A stretch of 64,000 nt of DNA from DASSUW01 sp963849695 (GTDB lineage: Bacteria; Actinomycetota; Thermoleophilia; Solirubrobacterales; Solirubrobacteraceae), in NCBI GenBank assembly GCA_963849695.1, contig CAWKIT010000011.1, positions 248,001 to 312,000 of the forward strand. The letters are read 5' to 3'. The stretch's first letter is position 1. Every line of letters starts with the position of its first letter. Positions 7,822 through 19,427 of this stretch are shown here, piece after piece. The notes under the pieces are model-generated. The model saw only the letters and a program-made list of their open reading frames with translations. It was not told the DNA's origin and searched no databases. A program made the position numbers and the translations under genes.

Positions 7822-8931
7822 ATGAAGCTCTCCACCAGGCGCGAGGCACTGTTCGGCCAGCTCCAGACCGTCACGCGCGCCGCGTCCACGCGCAGCGCCG
7901 TCCAGGCGCTGTCGGGCGTGCAGATGCAGGCGACGGCCGACGGCATCGAGCTGCGCGCCACCGACATGGAGATCGGCCTGCGAGTGCCGCTCGAGGGCGA
8001 GATCGCCCGCGAGGGCGCTGCCGTGCTCCCGGCCCGCCTGCTCGTGGACGTCGTGCGGGCGCTGCCGGCCGACGAGCTCGTGCTCGAGCTGCGCGTCGCC
8101 GAGCAGGACGTCGAGCTCACGTCGGGGTCGGCGACGTTCCACATCCGCACGCTCCGCCTCGAGGACTTCCCGCCGCTGCCGGAGCCGGACGGCGACGACC
8201 AGCTCGACGTCCCGGGTGCCGCGCTGGTCGAGACCGTGCTGAAGGTGGCGCGCGCGGCCTCGCGTGACGAGACGCGCCCGGTGCTCACCGGCATCCTCGT
8301 CTCGGCCGGGGAGCAGGAGCTGCGGATGGCGGCGACCGACTCCTACCGGCTGGCCGTCAAGGACACGACGCTCGAGGCGCCGCTGGCGCGGTCGTTCGAG
8401 GCCAACGTCCCGGCCCGCGCACTGCAGGAGCTGACCCGGATCGTCCAGCACGGCGCGGCCGAGCGGATCGCCGTCTCGCTGCGGTCGAACCAGGTCGTGT
8501 TCGAGGCCGCCGGCGTGGTGCTGTCGTCGCGGCTGATCGACGGCCAGTTCCCCAACGTCCGCACCCTGCTGCCGGAGGCGTACGAGCACGAGCTCCAGCT
8601 GAGCGGCTCGGAGATCGCCGACGTCGTGCGCCGGATCTCGCTGCTGGCGCAGAAGAACGCGCCGCTGCGGCTCAGCTTCGCCGAGGGAGAGCTGACCGTG
8701 TCGGCGCGCACGCCGGACGTCGGCGAGGCGCGTGAGACCGTGCCGGTGCCGTTCCAGGGCGAGCCGTTCGAGATCGGCTTCAACCCGGAGTTCCTGCGCG
8801 ACGGCCTCGAGGCGCTCGACGGCGGCGACGTGGTGCTGAAGCTGATCTCGCCGCTGCGGCCGGGGCTGATCGAGGCCGCCGACGGCAGCGGATTCCAGTA
8901 CCTGCTGATGCCGATAAGGCTCAACGCCTGA
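7822..8931 (+). CDS. dnaN: DNA polymerase III sliding clamp (beta subunit)
   Basis: The 369-aa beta clamp encircles DNA and tethers polymerase III and other clamp-binding proteins. The start is MKLSTRREALFGQLQTVTRA. The three repeated clamp domains are recognisable from TRPVLTGILVSAGEQELRMAATDSYRLA (domain 2) and PFEIGFNPEFLRDGLEAL (domain 3), and the end LLMPIRLN forms the peptide-binding pocket region. Length is normal for the family. It lies between dnaA and recF as in most bacteria. Confidence 0.96.
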   Translation: MKLSTRREALFGQLQTVTRAASTRSAVQALSGVQMQATADGIELRATDMEIGLRVPLEGEIAREGAAVLPARLLVDVVRALPADELVLELRVAEQDVELTSGSATFHIRTLRLEDFPPLPEPDGDDQLDVPGAALVETVLKVARAASRDETRPVLTGILVSAGEQELRMAATDSYRLAVKDTTLEAPLARSFEANVPARALQELTRIVQHGAAERIAVSLRSNQVVFEAAGVVLSSRLIDGQFPNVRTLLPEAYEHELQLSGSEIADVVRRISLLAQKNAPLRLSFAEGELTVSARTPDVGEARETVPVPFQGEPFEIGFNPEFLRDGLEALDGGDVVLKLISPLRPGLIEAADGSGFQYLLMPIRLNA

Positions 8932-8996
8932 TCGATCACCATGGACGGCGAGCGCCCGATTGAGTCCCGCCCACCCGGCCGGACGCCGGCCCGGGC

Positions 8997-10181
8997 ATGA
9001 GAGTCCTCCGGCTCAGCCTGCGGGACTTCCGGTCCTATGAGGCGGCTGAGCTGCGGCCGGGGGCGTCGCTCACCGTCGTCGCCGGGCGGAACGGGGCCGG
9101 CAAGACGAACCTGCTCGAGGCGCTCTACTTCGCGTGCACCGGCCGTTCGTGCCGGACCGCCAACGAGCGCGAGGTGGTGCGCTTCGGCGCAACGCTGACC
9201 CGGCTCGAGCTCGAGACCGAGGACGAGCAGGGGCGCCATCAGGTGAGCGTCGGCTTCCAGCCCGGCGAGCCGAAGCGCCTGCGCGCCGACGGCGCGCCCG
9301 TCGACCGGCTGACCGAGTCGTCCGCGCGCCCGCTGGTGGCGGTCTTCCTGCCGGACCGCCTCGAGCTGGTGCTCGGTGCCCCGGCGCTCCGTCGCGCGCA
9401 CCTCGACCAGGTCGTCGCCGCCCTGTGGCCGGCACGCGCCGGCACGCGCCGCGAGTACTCGGCCGCGCTCGCCCAGCGCAACGCGCTGATCGCCGCCGTC
9501 CGCGCGGGCCGCGCGGGCCGCGACTCGCTCCCCGCGTGGGACGCCGCCCTCGCCCGTCACGGCGTCCAACTCATGAGCGACCGCGCACAGGTGGTCGATC
9601 GGCTGCGCGCCCGCTTCGCCGCCCATGCCGTCGCGCTCGGGCTCGAGGGCGAGGCCGACGTCGCCTACCGGCCGCGCTCGCGCGCGCAGTCCGCCGACGC
9701 CCTGGCCACCGAGTTGGCGGAGCGGACCGAAAGCGACCTCGAGCGCGGCTTCACCGGCCACGGCCCACACCGCGACGAGCTCGCGCTGCGGCACGAAGGC
9801 CGCGAGCTGCGCGCCTACGGCTCGCGCGGCCAGGTCCGGCTCGGCCTGCTGGCGCTGCTCCTCGCCGAGCGCGACGAGCTCGCGGCCGAGCGCGGCTCCC
9901 CGCCGCTGCTGCTGCTCGACGACGTGATGAGCGAGCTCGACGCGCCGCGCCGCGCGCGGCTCGTCGACGTGCTGCGGGCCGGCGGCCAGACGATCGTCAC
10001 GGCCACCGAGCTCGGGCACGTCCCGGGCGCGGACGACCCCGGCGTGGTGCGCGTGGCGATCGCCGAGGGGCGCGTGCTGCAGGCGGCGGACGAGGGGGCC
10101 GAAGGCCCGGTCACGGTCGCCACGGACGGCGACCGCCTGAATCGAGGGGCCGAGGCCCGGGGGACAACGCTCGCGGGGTGA
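8997..10181 (+). CDS. recF: DNA replication and repair protein RecF
   Basis: A 394-aa SMC-like ATPase that helps load RecA at gaps through RecFOR. Walker A GRNGAGKTNLLEAL is near residue 30, the signature motif is in YGSRGQVRLGLLALLLAE, and Walker B is LLLLDDVMSELD. The last roughly 35 residues are not family-like, and their DNA contains one copy of a dispersed hairpin repeat. The stop overlaps the next gene as GTGA. Confidence 0.94.
   Translation: MRVLRLSLRDFRSYEAAELRPGASLTVVAGRNGAGKTNLLEALYFACTGRSCRTANEREVVRFGATLTRLELETEDEQGRHQVSVGFQPGEPKRLRADGAPVDRLTESSARPLVAVFLPDRLELVLGAPALRRAHLDQVVAALWPARAGTRREYSAALAQRNALIAAVRAGRAGRDSLPAWDAALARHGVQLMSDRAQVVDRLRARFAAHAVALGLEGEADVAYRPRSRAQSADALATELAERTESDLERGFTGHGPHRDELALRHEGRELRAYGSRGQVRLGLLALLLAERDELAAERGSPPLLLLDDVMSELDAPRRARLVDVLRAGGQTIVTATELGHVPGADDPGVVRVAIAEGRVLQAADEGAEGPVTVATDGDRLNRGAEARGTTLAG
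10092..10131 (+). repeat. Dispersed hairpin repeat, copy 1 (inside the 3' end of recF)
   Basis: This copy reads GGGGGCCGAAGGCCCGGT then CACGGTCGCCACGGACGGCG. It matches two other copies at 15938-15971 and 35806-35842 (both on the minus strand) apart from small indels and a few substitutions. The GGGCC-GAA-GGCCC part can form a tight stem-loop. This copy lies in coding sequence for the non-conserved RecF tail. Confidence 0.55.
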
Positions 10182-10489
10182 GGCGGCGAACGCTCACTCC
10201 GGTTTCAGGCGCGTTAGAGGCGCTCACCGCCCGGCTGTCGCCCGCGACGCTGCTCGCGGAGGTCCAGCGAGCGTGGCCGGCGGCGGCCGGGCCGATGTTC
10301 GCGCCGTACACCGAGCCGTGGGCCGAGCGCGACGGCGAGGTGGTCGTCGCATGCTCGGAGGCGGTGCGCGCGCAAGAGCTGGATCTGATGTCCGAGCTGG
10401 TCGTCGAGCGGCTGAATCAGGCGCTCGGGAGGCCCGCCGTCAGGCGCCTGCGCGTCCAAGCGCGCAGAGCCCCGACAAGGGAGCGGTGA
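10178..10489 (+). CDS. DciA-like protein (DUF721)
   Basis: A 103-aa DUF721 protein. DciA, the characterised member, recruits and loads the replicative helicase DnaB in bacteria that lack DnaC. The core is visible as LLAEVQRAWPAAAGPMFAPYTEPWAERDGEVVVAC and ELDLMSELVVERLNQAL. The GTG start overlaps recF's stop as GTGA, which rules out the long open upstream frame. The recF-dciA-gyrB order is standard in Actinobacteria. Confidence 0.85.
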   Translation: MRRRTLTPVSGALEALTARLSPATLLAEVQRAWPAAAGPMFAPYTEPWAERDGEVVVACSEAVRAQELDLMSELVVERLNQALGRPAVRRLRVQARRAPTRER

Positions 10490-10562
10490 GATGCAGCTGT
10501 TTTGTGGCGATTTGCAGCACTTTTGGCACAGGTCAACCGGCCGGTCGCAGGAGGCGGCCTGC

Positions 10563-10568
10563 TAGAAT
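10563..10568 (+). promoter_or_regulatory. Candidate -10 element for gyrB
   Basis: TAGAAT lies 83 bases before the gyrB start and just before a strong leader hairpin. No convincing -35 is seen at the usual spacing. The same TAGAAT hexamer precedes two other genes (40627 and 42617). Confidence 0.35.
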
Positions 10569-10586
10569 AATGACCACGTTATGGCT

Positions 10587-10627
10587 ACGCCCCGGCCTGT
10601 GGCGGGATCGCCCGCCAGCCGGGGCGT
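10587..10627 (+). promoter_or_regulatory. Long stem-loop in the gyrB leader
   Basis: ACGCCCCGGC (10587-10596) pairs perfectly with GCCGGGGCGT (10618-10627). Inside, TGGCGGG (10600-10606) pairs with CCCGCCA (10611-10617) around the loop ATCG, with a 3-base bulge on the left. No U-tract follows. It ends 24 bases before the gyrB start and could be an attenuator, a stabilising 5' structure or a protein-binding site. Confidence 0.6.
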
Positions 10628-10651
10628 CGCTTGTGTGAGACGAAAGGCAAC

Positions 10652-13053
10652 GTGGCTTCCAACGACGAGCAGCGAACCGGTTACGACGCTCAGGACATCA
10701 CCGTCCTGGAGGGCCTCGAGGCGGTGCGCAAGCGGCCAGGCATGTACATCGGCTCGACCGGTGTGCGGGGCCTGCACCATCTCGTCTACGAAGTGGTCGA
10801 CAACTCGGTCGACGAGGCGCTGGCCGGCCACTGCGACAACGTCACGGTCGTCATCCACCCCGACAACTCGATCACCGTCACCGACGACGGTCGCGGCATC
10901 CCGGTCGCCACGATGGAGAAGGAGGGCAAGCCGGCCGTCGAGGTCGTGCTCACCGTCCTGCACGCCGGCGGCAAGTTCGGCGACGGCGGTGGCTACAAGG
11001 TGTCCGGCGGCCTGCACGGCGTCGGTGTCTCGGTCGTCAACGCCCTGTCCGAGCGCCTCCGCGTCGAGGTCCGGCGCGACGGCTTCACGTGGACGCAGGA
11101 GTACGCCCGCGGCGTACCGCAGGGCGCCCTCGAGAAGGGCGAGCCGGCCAAGAAGACCGGGACGACGATCACCTTCCTGCCCGACGCGGAGGTCTTCGAG
11201 ACCCTCGACTTCGACTTCGCCACGCTCGAGCAGCGCCTGCGCGAGACCGCGTTCCTGACCCGCGGCCTGAGGATCGCGATCGAGGACGAGCGCGGCGACG
11301 CGCGCCGCGCCGAGTTCCAGTACGACGGCGGGATCGAGGACTTCGTCTCCTTCCTGAACGAGAACAAGGACCCGATCCAGGGCAAGGTCGTCTTCTTCGC
11401 CGGCGAGTCCGGCGAGGGCGCGGTCGAGGTCGCGCTGCAGTGGAACTCCTCCTACCAGGAGTCCGTCTTCTCGTTCGCGAACAACATCAACACGCACGAG
11501 GGCGGCGCGCACCTGTCCGGCTTCCGCTCCGCGCTCACCCGCACGCTCAACCGCTACGCGCGGCAGACCAACGAGCTCAAGGAGAAGGACGAGAACCTCT
11601 CCGGCGAGGACGTGCGCGAGGGCCTCACCGCGGTGATCTCGGCCAAGCTCACCGATCCCCAGTTCGAGGGCCAGACGAAGACCAAGCTCGGCAATCCGGG
11701 GATGGAGGGCTTCGTCGCCTCGGTGGTCAACGAGAAGCTCGCCCAGTTCCTCGAGGAGAACCCCGCCGAGGCGCGCAAGATCATCCGCAAGGCGGTGTCA
11801 GCCGCGCAGGCGCGTGCGGCCGCCCGCAAGGCCCGCGACGCGACCCGCAAGTCCGCGATGGGCGGCATGGGCCTGCCCGGCAAGCTGGCCGACTGCACGG
11901 TCAAGGACGCCTCGCTGACCGAGCTCTTCATCGTGGAGGGCGACTCCGCCGGCGGCTCCGCCAAGCAGGGCCGCGACCGGTCGACCCAGGCGGTGCTGCC
12001 TCTGCGCGGCAAGATCCTCAACGTCGAGAAGGCCCGGATCGACAAGGTGCTGCAGAACCAGGAGATCCAGGCGCTGATCACCGCGCTCGGCACCGGCGTG
12101 CGCGACGAGTTCGACATCGAGAGGGCGCGCTACCACAAGATCATTTTGATGACAGATGCTGACGTTGACGGAGCCCACATACGGACGCTGATCCTCACGC
12201 TGCTGTTCCGCGAGATGCAGGAGCTGATCGAGGCCGGGTACGTCTACATCGCCAAGCCGCCGCTGTACAAGCTCGTGCAGGGCAAGCGCGAGCGCTACAT
12301 CGAGAAGGAGTCCGAGCTCGAGGAGACCCTGCTCGGCGACAAGCTCGAGAAGTTCTCGATCACCGATCACGACGGCCAGCCGTTCAAGCTCACCGACAGC
12401 CGCTGGCAGCGCTATTCCCGGCTGCTCAAGCAGTACGAGGGGTGGGCGAGCGCCCTGCGGGCCGACCACGGGCACGAGGTCGTGCAGTTCCTCGAGGAGT
12501 CGCAGATCCTCGACGAGCAGGTCACCACCGCCGACGGGCTGCTCGAGCTGATCGGCCGTGACGACCCGGAGACCGAGCCCTACACCACCGAGCTGGTGGC
12601 GGCCGATGACGGGCTCATCCGCGTCCGCGCGGTCGAGCGCAAGACGAACCTCGCGCGCACCCATCGGCTGCGCCGCACGCTGTTCGAGGCCAACGAGTAC
12701 CGCCAGCTCGCGCGCGTCCACGCCGAGCTCGTGAGCATGGCCGGGACACCGCCGTTCGCCGTCCGTCTCGGCGACGAGTCCGACGAGGCGCTGTCGTTCG
12801 AGGACCTCCGCCGGACGGTGCTGGAAGTCGCGGCCAAGGGTGTGCGGCTCCAGCGCTTCAAGGGCCTCGGCGAGATGAACGCCAACCAGCTGCGCGAGAC
12901 GACGATGGACCCGACCACGCGCACGCTGCAGCAGGTGACGATGGACGACGCCTCGCTGGCCGACCGGCTGTTCACGATGCTGATGGGTGACAAGGTCGAG
13001 CCGCGCCGCGAGTTCATCGAAGAGAACGCCCGCGTCGCGACCCTCGACATCTG

Positions 13054-13054
<1 letters not shown>
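10652..13054 (+). CDS. gyrB: DNA gyrase subunit B
   Basis: The ATPase/TOPRIM subunit of gyrase, 800 aa, which with GyrA introduces negative supercoils. GHKL ATPase motifs are DNSVDEALAGH and DDGRGIPV, with KVSGGLHGVGVSVVNALS; TOPRIM is EGDSAGGSAKQGRDR and DADVDGAHIR. About 160 extra residues sit between TOPRIM and the tail (from about KQYEGWASAL to SFEDLRRTVLEVA), as in the long E. coli-type GyrB rather than the roughly 650-690 aa typical of other Actinobacteria. I use GTG 10652 (VASNDEQ), preceded by AAAGG; a TTG 7 codons upstream is possible. The stop overlaps gyrA as TGATG. Confidence 0.95.
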
Positions 13055-15603
<2,549 letters not shown>

Positions 15604-15649
15604 CCCCCCATCCGGCTGGTCGTGCTCGTCCGCGCAGTTCGCTACTCTG

Positions 15650-15882
15650 CGCAGACCAGAGAAAGGGGGTGGTCCGAAGTTGAGTGACAGTTCTTGTGGG
15701 ACCCTGGAGGTGTCCGGCCGCTAGCAGCCGGTGCTGGACCCGCTGGAGCGGAATCCACACCGTGACACCGTCGTTTTAGTGGTGCCGGAGCTCGTCCCCC
15801 CGGCCGCTTAGTCAGCCACGGGCGACTGCAAGTCCAGCGAGTTGTACGAAGGCCCCGAGTGTCGACTCGGGGCCTTCGTTTC
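15650..15882 (+). ncRNA. Candidate structured non-coding RNA downstream of gyrA
   Basis: Between gyrA and a textbook terminator lie several hairpins: CCGGCCGCTAGCAGCCGG, CCGC-TGGA-GCGG and a CACC/GGTG stem around GTCGTTTTAG. A C6 run (CCCCCC) follows, then GACT-GCA-AGTC. GCTGGAC and GTCCAGC can also pair at long range. A -10-like TACTCT at 15643-15648 could start it. The GGAGGTGTCCG segment recalls the 5' arm of 6S RNA, but I could not find the matching 3' arm, so no family is assigned. It may alternatively be just the gyrA 3' UTR. Confidence 0.35.
15847..15882 (+). terminator. Rho-independent terminator
   Basis: CGAAGGCCCCGAG (15847-15859) pairs perfectly over 13 bases with CTCGGGGCCTTCG (15866-15878) around the loop TGTCGA, followed by TTTC. 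It ends the gyrBA or candidate-RNA transcript. Confidence 0.85.
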
Positions 15883-15937
15883 GCTCAGGGTGGGTTGCCC
15901 TTGTCGCCATCCAGGCGACGCTTTTGATGGCGACGGC

Positions 15938-15971
15938 CGCCGTCCGGCGCCCGTAACCGGGCTTCGCCCTC
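15938..15971 (-). repeat. Dispersed hairpin repeat, copy 2 (3' of the HNH gene)
   Basis: On the minus strand: GAGGGCGAAGCCCGGTTA then CGGGCGCCGGACGGCG. It lies 21 bases after the HNH gene stop and may work as a 3'-end hairpin. Copies 1 and 3 are at 10092-10131 and 35806-35842. Confidence 0.6.
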
Positions 15972-15992
15972 CTAACCGCTCCGACGCGTCGC

Positions 15993-16487
15993 TCAGGCAG
16001 CCTGCGGGAGGTACTGCCGCCAGGTCGCCGGGATCGTCGGCGACGCGAGCTGGATGAAGATGTGAGCCGACGGGGTCCGGGGCTTGACGCGCGGGTGCAT
16101 GTTGACCTGGTGCGGCAGCCAGTCGCCCTTGCGGCGGTTGCACGGCGCGCAGGAGGCGACGATGTTGTCCCAGCCCGACCCGCCGCCCTTCGAGCGCGGG
16201 ATCACGTGATCGACGGTCAGGCTCGTCTTCGCGCCGCAGTACATGCACTCCCAGCCATCGCGCGCGAACACCGCGCGGCGGGTGATCTTGCGCTTGTGGC
16301 TGTCGCGTGGGACGCGCACGTAGGTCACGAGCCGGATCACCACCGGCTTCGGTAGCGAGCCCGTGGCCCAGTGGAGGTCGGTCGCGCCGATCTCGATGAC
16401 CTCGGCCTTCTCCTTCAGCAGCAGCACCGTCGCGCGGCGCACGGTGCAGACGTTGATCGGCTCATACGTCGCGTTGAGGACCAGCAC
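15993..16487 (-). CDS. HNH endonuclease family protein
   Basis: A 164-aa HNH-nuclease-fold protein of the actinobacterial type that begins VLVLNATYEPINVCTVRRA. The zinc-bound HNH core reads CMYCG ... LTVDHVIPRSKGG ... DNIVASCAPCNRRKGD, with all four cysteines plus the catalytic His present. Role unknown; such proteins are widespread, single-copy and not obviously mobile. The start is uncertain: GTG 16487 gives the conserved N terminus but only a weak ribosome site, and the frame is open upstream. Confidence 0.75.
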   Translation of the reverse strand: MLVLNATYEPINVCTVRRATVLLLKEKAEVIEIGATDLHWATGSLPKPVVIRLVTYVRVPRDSHKRKITRRAVFARDGWECMYCGAKTSLTVDHVIPRSKGGGSGWDNIVASCAPCNRRKGDWLPHQVNMHPRVKPRTPSAHIFIQLASPTIPATWRQYLPQAA

Positions 16488-16636
16488 ACGACCACCAGAC
16501 CAACGGCCAGTGCCGTCGGCATTCGGTCCGTGCCGCCGGCGATCGTCACGCGACACGGACCCCAGTGGTGGTACTGGGGTGCGGGAACCCATGGCTGCCC
16601 CGGGAGTGTAGCCAGTGAAGAAGACCCACCCGCGAT

Positions 16637-16680
16637 GTTCGCGAAGCGAACTCGCAAGGGAATCGGCGCCAGCCGATTCC
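16637..16680 (-). terminator. Tandem hairpins after pheA
   Basis: Two inverted repeats just 3' of the pheA stop: GGAATCGGC-GCCA-GCCGATTCC (16659-16680) and GTTCGC-GAA-GCGAAC (16637-16651). No U-tract is present, so they could be a factor-independent-like terminator or a 3'-stabilising structure. Confidence 0.4.
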
Positions 16681-16684
16681 CCGC

Positions 16685-17527
16685 TCACGCCGCCGGAAAC
16701 GACCCGAGAACGCGCACCACATCGGCGTGCGCGCGGAGGCCGTCGACGGCGGCCGCGACCTCCGCGTCGGCCATCCGCCCCTCGAGGTCGAGGAAGAACA
16801 TGTACTCGCCGAGCCGCTGCCTTCGGGGGCGCGACTCGATGCGGGTGAGGTTGACCTCGCGCTGCGCGAACTCGGCCAGGCAGCGCACCAGCCAGCCCGG
16901 GCCCGACGAGCCGGCGCCCCAGAACACGAGGGCGGTCTTGTAAGGCGTGGCGGCCAGCTCCGCCGGCTCGGTCCCCGCGCGGGCGATCCATACGAAGCGG
17001 GTCTCGCTGCCGGGGTCGTCCTCGACGTCCTCGCGCAGGACCACGCAGCCGTAGCGCTCGGCGGCGCCGCGGGTGCCGATGGCCGCCGCGCCGGACTCGA
17101 ACCCGCCGGCCACGTGACGCACGGCGTCGGCGGTCGAGCGGGCGGCTACCACCGGCACGCCGGGGAGCGACTCGCGCAGGAAGCGCGCGCACTGGCCGCT
17201 GGCCTGCGGGTGCGACACGACCGCTCGCACCTCGGCGAGCTCGAGCGGCCCGGCGGCGACGAGGTGCAGATGGACCGGGTGGCGCAGCTCGCCGACCAGC
17301 ACCACGTCGTCGGTCTCGAACGCGATGGCGTCGAGTGTCGGTGTCACCGACCCCTCGAGCGAGTTCTCGATCGGCACCAGTGCCCGCTCGACGCTTCCGT
17401 CGTGGACGGCGATCACCGCCTCGTGCAGGGTCGGCAGCGGCACCAGCGCGAACGCGTCGGACCCGGCGGCCGACAGCACGGCCTCGTGGCTGACCGTCCC
17501 GTCCGGCCCGAGGTAGCCGACCCGCAT
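16685..17527 (-). CDS. pheA: Prephenate dehydratase
   Basis: A 280-aa monofunctional prephenate dehydratase that converts prephenate to phenylpyruvate in phenylalanine synthesis. The catalytic domain (1-180) begins MRVGYLGPDGTVSHEA and includes ALVPIENSLEGSVTPTLD and the SETRF segment that carries the conserved catalytic Thr. The C-terminal ACT domain (about 195-275), with GWLVRCLAEFAQREVNLTRI and ESRP, would bind phenylalanine for feedback inhibition. No chorismate mutase domain is present. Its ATG overlaps the upstream stop as TGATG. Confidence 0.94.
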   Translation of the reverse strand: MRVGYLGPDGTVSHEAVLSAAGSDAFALVPLPTLHEAVIAVHDGSVERALVPIENSLEGSVTPTLDAIAFETDDVVLVGELRHPVHLHLVAAGPLELAEVRAVVSHPQASGQCARFLRESLPGVPVVAARSTADAVRHVAGGFESGAAAIGTRGAAERYGCVVLREDVEDDPGSETRFVWIARAGTEPAELAATPYKTALVFWGAGSSGPGWLVRCLAEFAQREVNLTRIESRPRRQRLGEYMFFLDLEGRMADAEVAAAVDGLRAHADVVRVLGSFPAA

Positions 17528-18051
17528 CAGTCGAGCGTCACGGTGCGCTGCGCCTCGCCCGTGAGCGCGAGCCGGATCGCCTCGTCCTCCTCCGGCGAGA
17601 GCTCGTGCTCGCCGCGCCCGTCGAGGACCTGCCTGCAGTACAGCCGCGCGGTGTCGCGATGGGCGATCGAGGACAGCACCACGCCGTTGCGGTCGCTGTC
17701 GAGCAGGGCGAGCGAGATCGACTGGTGGCCGGAAAGCTCGCCGTAAGCGTCGTAGCGCACGAGCGCGCGGTGGGCGACGGCGCCGTCGAGCCGGTGCTCG
17801 GCGGCGGTCATCCGGCCGTCGAGTCGCTCGGCGACCTCCTCCACGCGGCCGTGGAGCTCCTCGAACGCCCCATGCAGCCCGCTCGCGTGGGCGATGAGGT
17901 CATCGCGGCCGCTGGCGCCGAGCACGACCTCCTGGGCGGCTCGCACCCGGCGCAGCTTGACCGCCAGCACGAGGGCGACGACGAGCGCCACGAGCGCGAT
18001 CGCGCCGGCCGCCAGCGCGACCAGGCCGACGGGTTCCGTCAGGTCGTTCAC
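17527..18051 (-). CDS. DUF4446 family membrane protein
   Basis: A 174-aa protein with one N-terminal TM helix (about 8-31), a charged helical segment rich in Glu/Arg (LHGRVEEVAERLDGRM) and the DUF4446 core VRYDAYGELSGHQSISLALLDSDRNGVVLSSI. Function unknown; the family is often next to envelope or chromosome genes. It is translationally coupled to pheA. Confidence 0.8.
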   Translation of the reverse strand: MNDLTEPVGLVALAAGAIALVALVVALVLAVKLRRVRAAQEVVLGASGRDDLIAHASGLHGAFEELHGRVEEVAERLDGRMTAAEHRLDGAVAHRALVRYDAYGELSGHQSISLALLDSDRNGVVLSSIAHRDTARLYCRQVLDGRGEHELSPEEDEAIRLALTGEAQRTVTLD

Positions 18052-18081
18052 TGGGGCGAAGAGTCTACGAGCGAGACTTCG

Positions 18082-19197
18082 TCAGCCGCGCGAGAACAGC
18101 GCGTTGTACTCGGCGCGGTTGTTGTCGACCTTCTCCTCGCCGGGAACGCGCGCGATGCTGACGCGGATCGTCACCGCGGTGTCGAGCGGCGGCTGGTCCT
18201 CGAGCGGCAGCTCGGCGTTCGCGCTCTGGCCCGTCGCGACCTTCGGGATCGTCTCCGACGTCGTGATCGGGTCCTGGCCCTCGGCCTCGATCCGCAGCGT
18301 GACCTTGATGTCGAACTCGTCGTTCTCGCCCTGGTTCGTCAAGTTCACGGTGAAGCCGGTGCCCGGCTCGTAGGTCAGCCGGTTGCTGACCTCGGGCTGG
18401 AGCGCGGTGTCGCCGTAGTTCGTCGAGTCGAGGCCCGACCCGTGCAGGCCCGGCCCGGTCGGCTCGCCGCCTCCGCCTCCGCCGCTGGTGAGCTGCTGGT
18501 CGAGCACGGTCGCGATCGTCTGCGGCTCCAGCCAGCTCAGGTCGGTCAGGAACTGCGAGCGGCTGATCTCCTGACCGCCGATCTCGTGCTCGTCGAGCGT
18601 GTTCCTGATGAACGGGATCACACGCGTGTCCCAAGCCACGTCGGAGGCCAGGAACGTCTCCATCTGGCCGGCGATCTGCTCGATCGCGGCGTCGGCCTGC
18701 TCGCTCTCGTCGCCGAGCGCGGGCCGGATCTCCTGGGCGATCCGGTCGAGGCCGTCGCGCCGCCACTCGAGCGCCATCAGCGCCGACTGCTGCGCGCCGC
18801 GCATGTCGCCGGGGACGTCCAGCTCCCGGGCCTGCTCATACTGCTGCTCGGCCTGCACCCGGTAGCCGGAGATCTGGGTCTGAAGATCCTGCGGCGAGCT
18901 GCCGGCGCCCTCCGTGAGCAGCTGGAAGAACGGCGCGCTCACCTGCCGGGCCGACTCGGCGGCGATCGTCGAGAGCTGCCGGTTGTAGTCCTTGAGCGCG
19001 TTCTCGCGCTGGCTGTCGCGGCAGGAGTCGATGAAGAAGATCAGCAGCAGCAGGACGAGCACGATGCCGATACCGGCCACCACGCGGCGGATCAGAAGCG
19101 TCTGCGAATCGGCTGTGGCGACACCACCACCGGCCGGCCGCGCGCGGCGCGGCCTAGGGGTCCGGCGGGGTTCTTCGTCCTCGTCGAAGAAGGACAA
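18082..19197 (-). CDS. Single-pass membrane protein, unknown function
   Basis: A 371-aa protein. The cytoplasmic start is acidic (SFFDEDEEPRRT) and Pro/Arg-rich, followed by one TM helix (about residues 36-58, VVAGIGIVLVLLLLIFFI). The helical extracellular region has a Gly-rich linker (six Gly), and the C-terminal beta-rich domain (SNRLTYEPGTGFTVNLTNQG) resembles CARDB/Ig-like adhesion folds. I infer a TTG start at 19197 from the SFFDEDEE N terminus; the frame is open to 19281 with no family-like sequence. It diverges from the kinase operon and probably shares its intergenic region. Confidence 0.6.
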   Translation of the reverse strand: MSFFDEDEEPRRTPRPRRARPAGGGVATADSQTLLIRRVVAGIGIVLVLLLLIFFIDSCRDSQRENALKDYNRQLSTIAAESARQVSAPFFQLLTEGAGSSPQDLQTQISGYRVQAEQQYEQARELDVPGDMRGAQQSALMALEWRRDGLDRIAQEIRPALGDESEQADAAIEQIAGQMETFLASDVAWDTRVIPFIRNTLDEHEIGGQEISRSQFLTDLSWLEPQTIATVLDQQLTSGGGGGGEPTGPGLHGSGLDSTNYGDTALQPEVSNRLTYEPGTGFTVNLTNQGENDEFDIKVTLRIEAEGQDPITTSETIPKVATGQSANAELPLEDQPPLDTAVTIRVSIARVPGEEKVDNNRAEYNALFSRG

Positions 19198-19427
19198 GAC
19201 TGGAAGTTCGTCTCCTCGGTGCGCGACGCCATCTCGCCGCACTTGTTGACCCTTTGACAGGTGACTCAGTAATACCAACACCCCCGGCCGGATCTCGTGC
19301 AGGCCGCGCGCGGCGACCCCGCGGGCGGCAGAAAGGGTCTGCCCGGCGGCCCGGCGAGGGCCGCATGACCGACGTGCGCGGCGCGTCGTAGCAGGGTCCG
19401 GAGCCCGGCCGTCGAAGGGGGTTGCGG

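Larger units (their letters stand above)
15604..15992. other. 389-base non-coding stretch after gyrA
   Basis: No credible protein gene. It holds a candidate structured RNA ending in a strong terminator and one copy of the dispersed hairpin repeat. A short TTG frame (15680-15724, 14 codons) lies behind AAAGGGGGT and could be a leader peptide, but this is speculative. Confidence 0.6.

Noticed and set aside
6338..7825. DnaA as a 495-aa protein ending at 7825
   Set aside because: After 7376 this frame is Arg/Pro/Ala-rich noise, while domain IV is encoded in the next frame and stops at 7658.
10570..10638. 22-codon frame (ATG to TGA) in the gyrB leader
   Set aside because: It overlaps the hairpin and lacks a ribosome site; if TAGAAT is the -10, transcription starts after its ATG.
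15650..15882. tmRNA, RNase P RNA or 6S RNA as a firm name for the post-gyrA RNA
   Set aside because: No tRNA-like end or TTCGA loop, no RNase P core, and no complete 6S pairing; the family is left unassigned.
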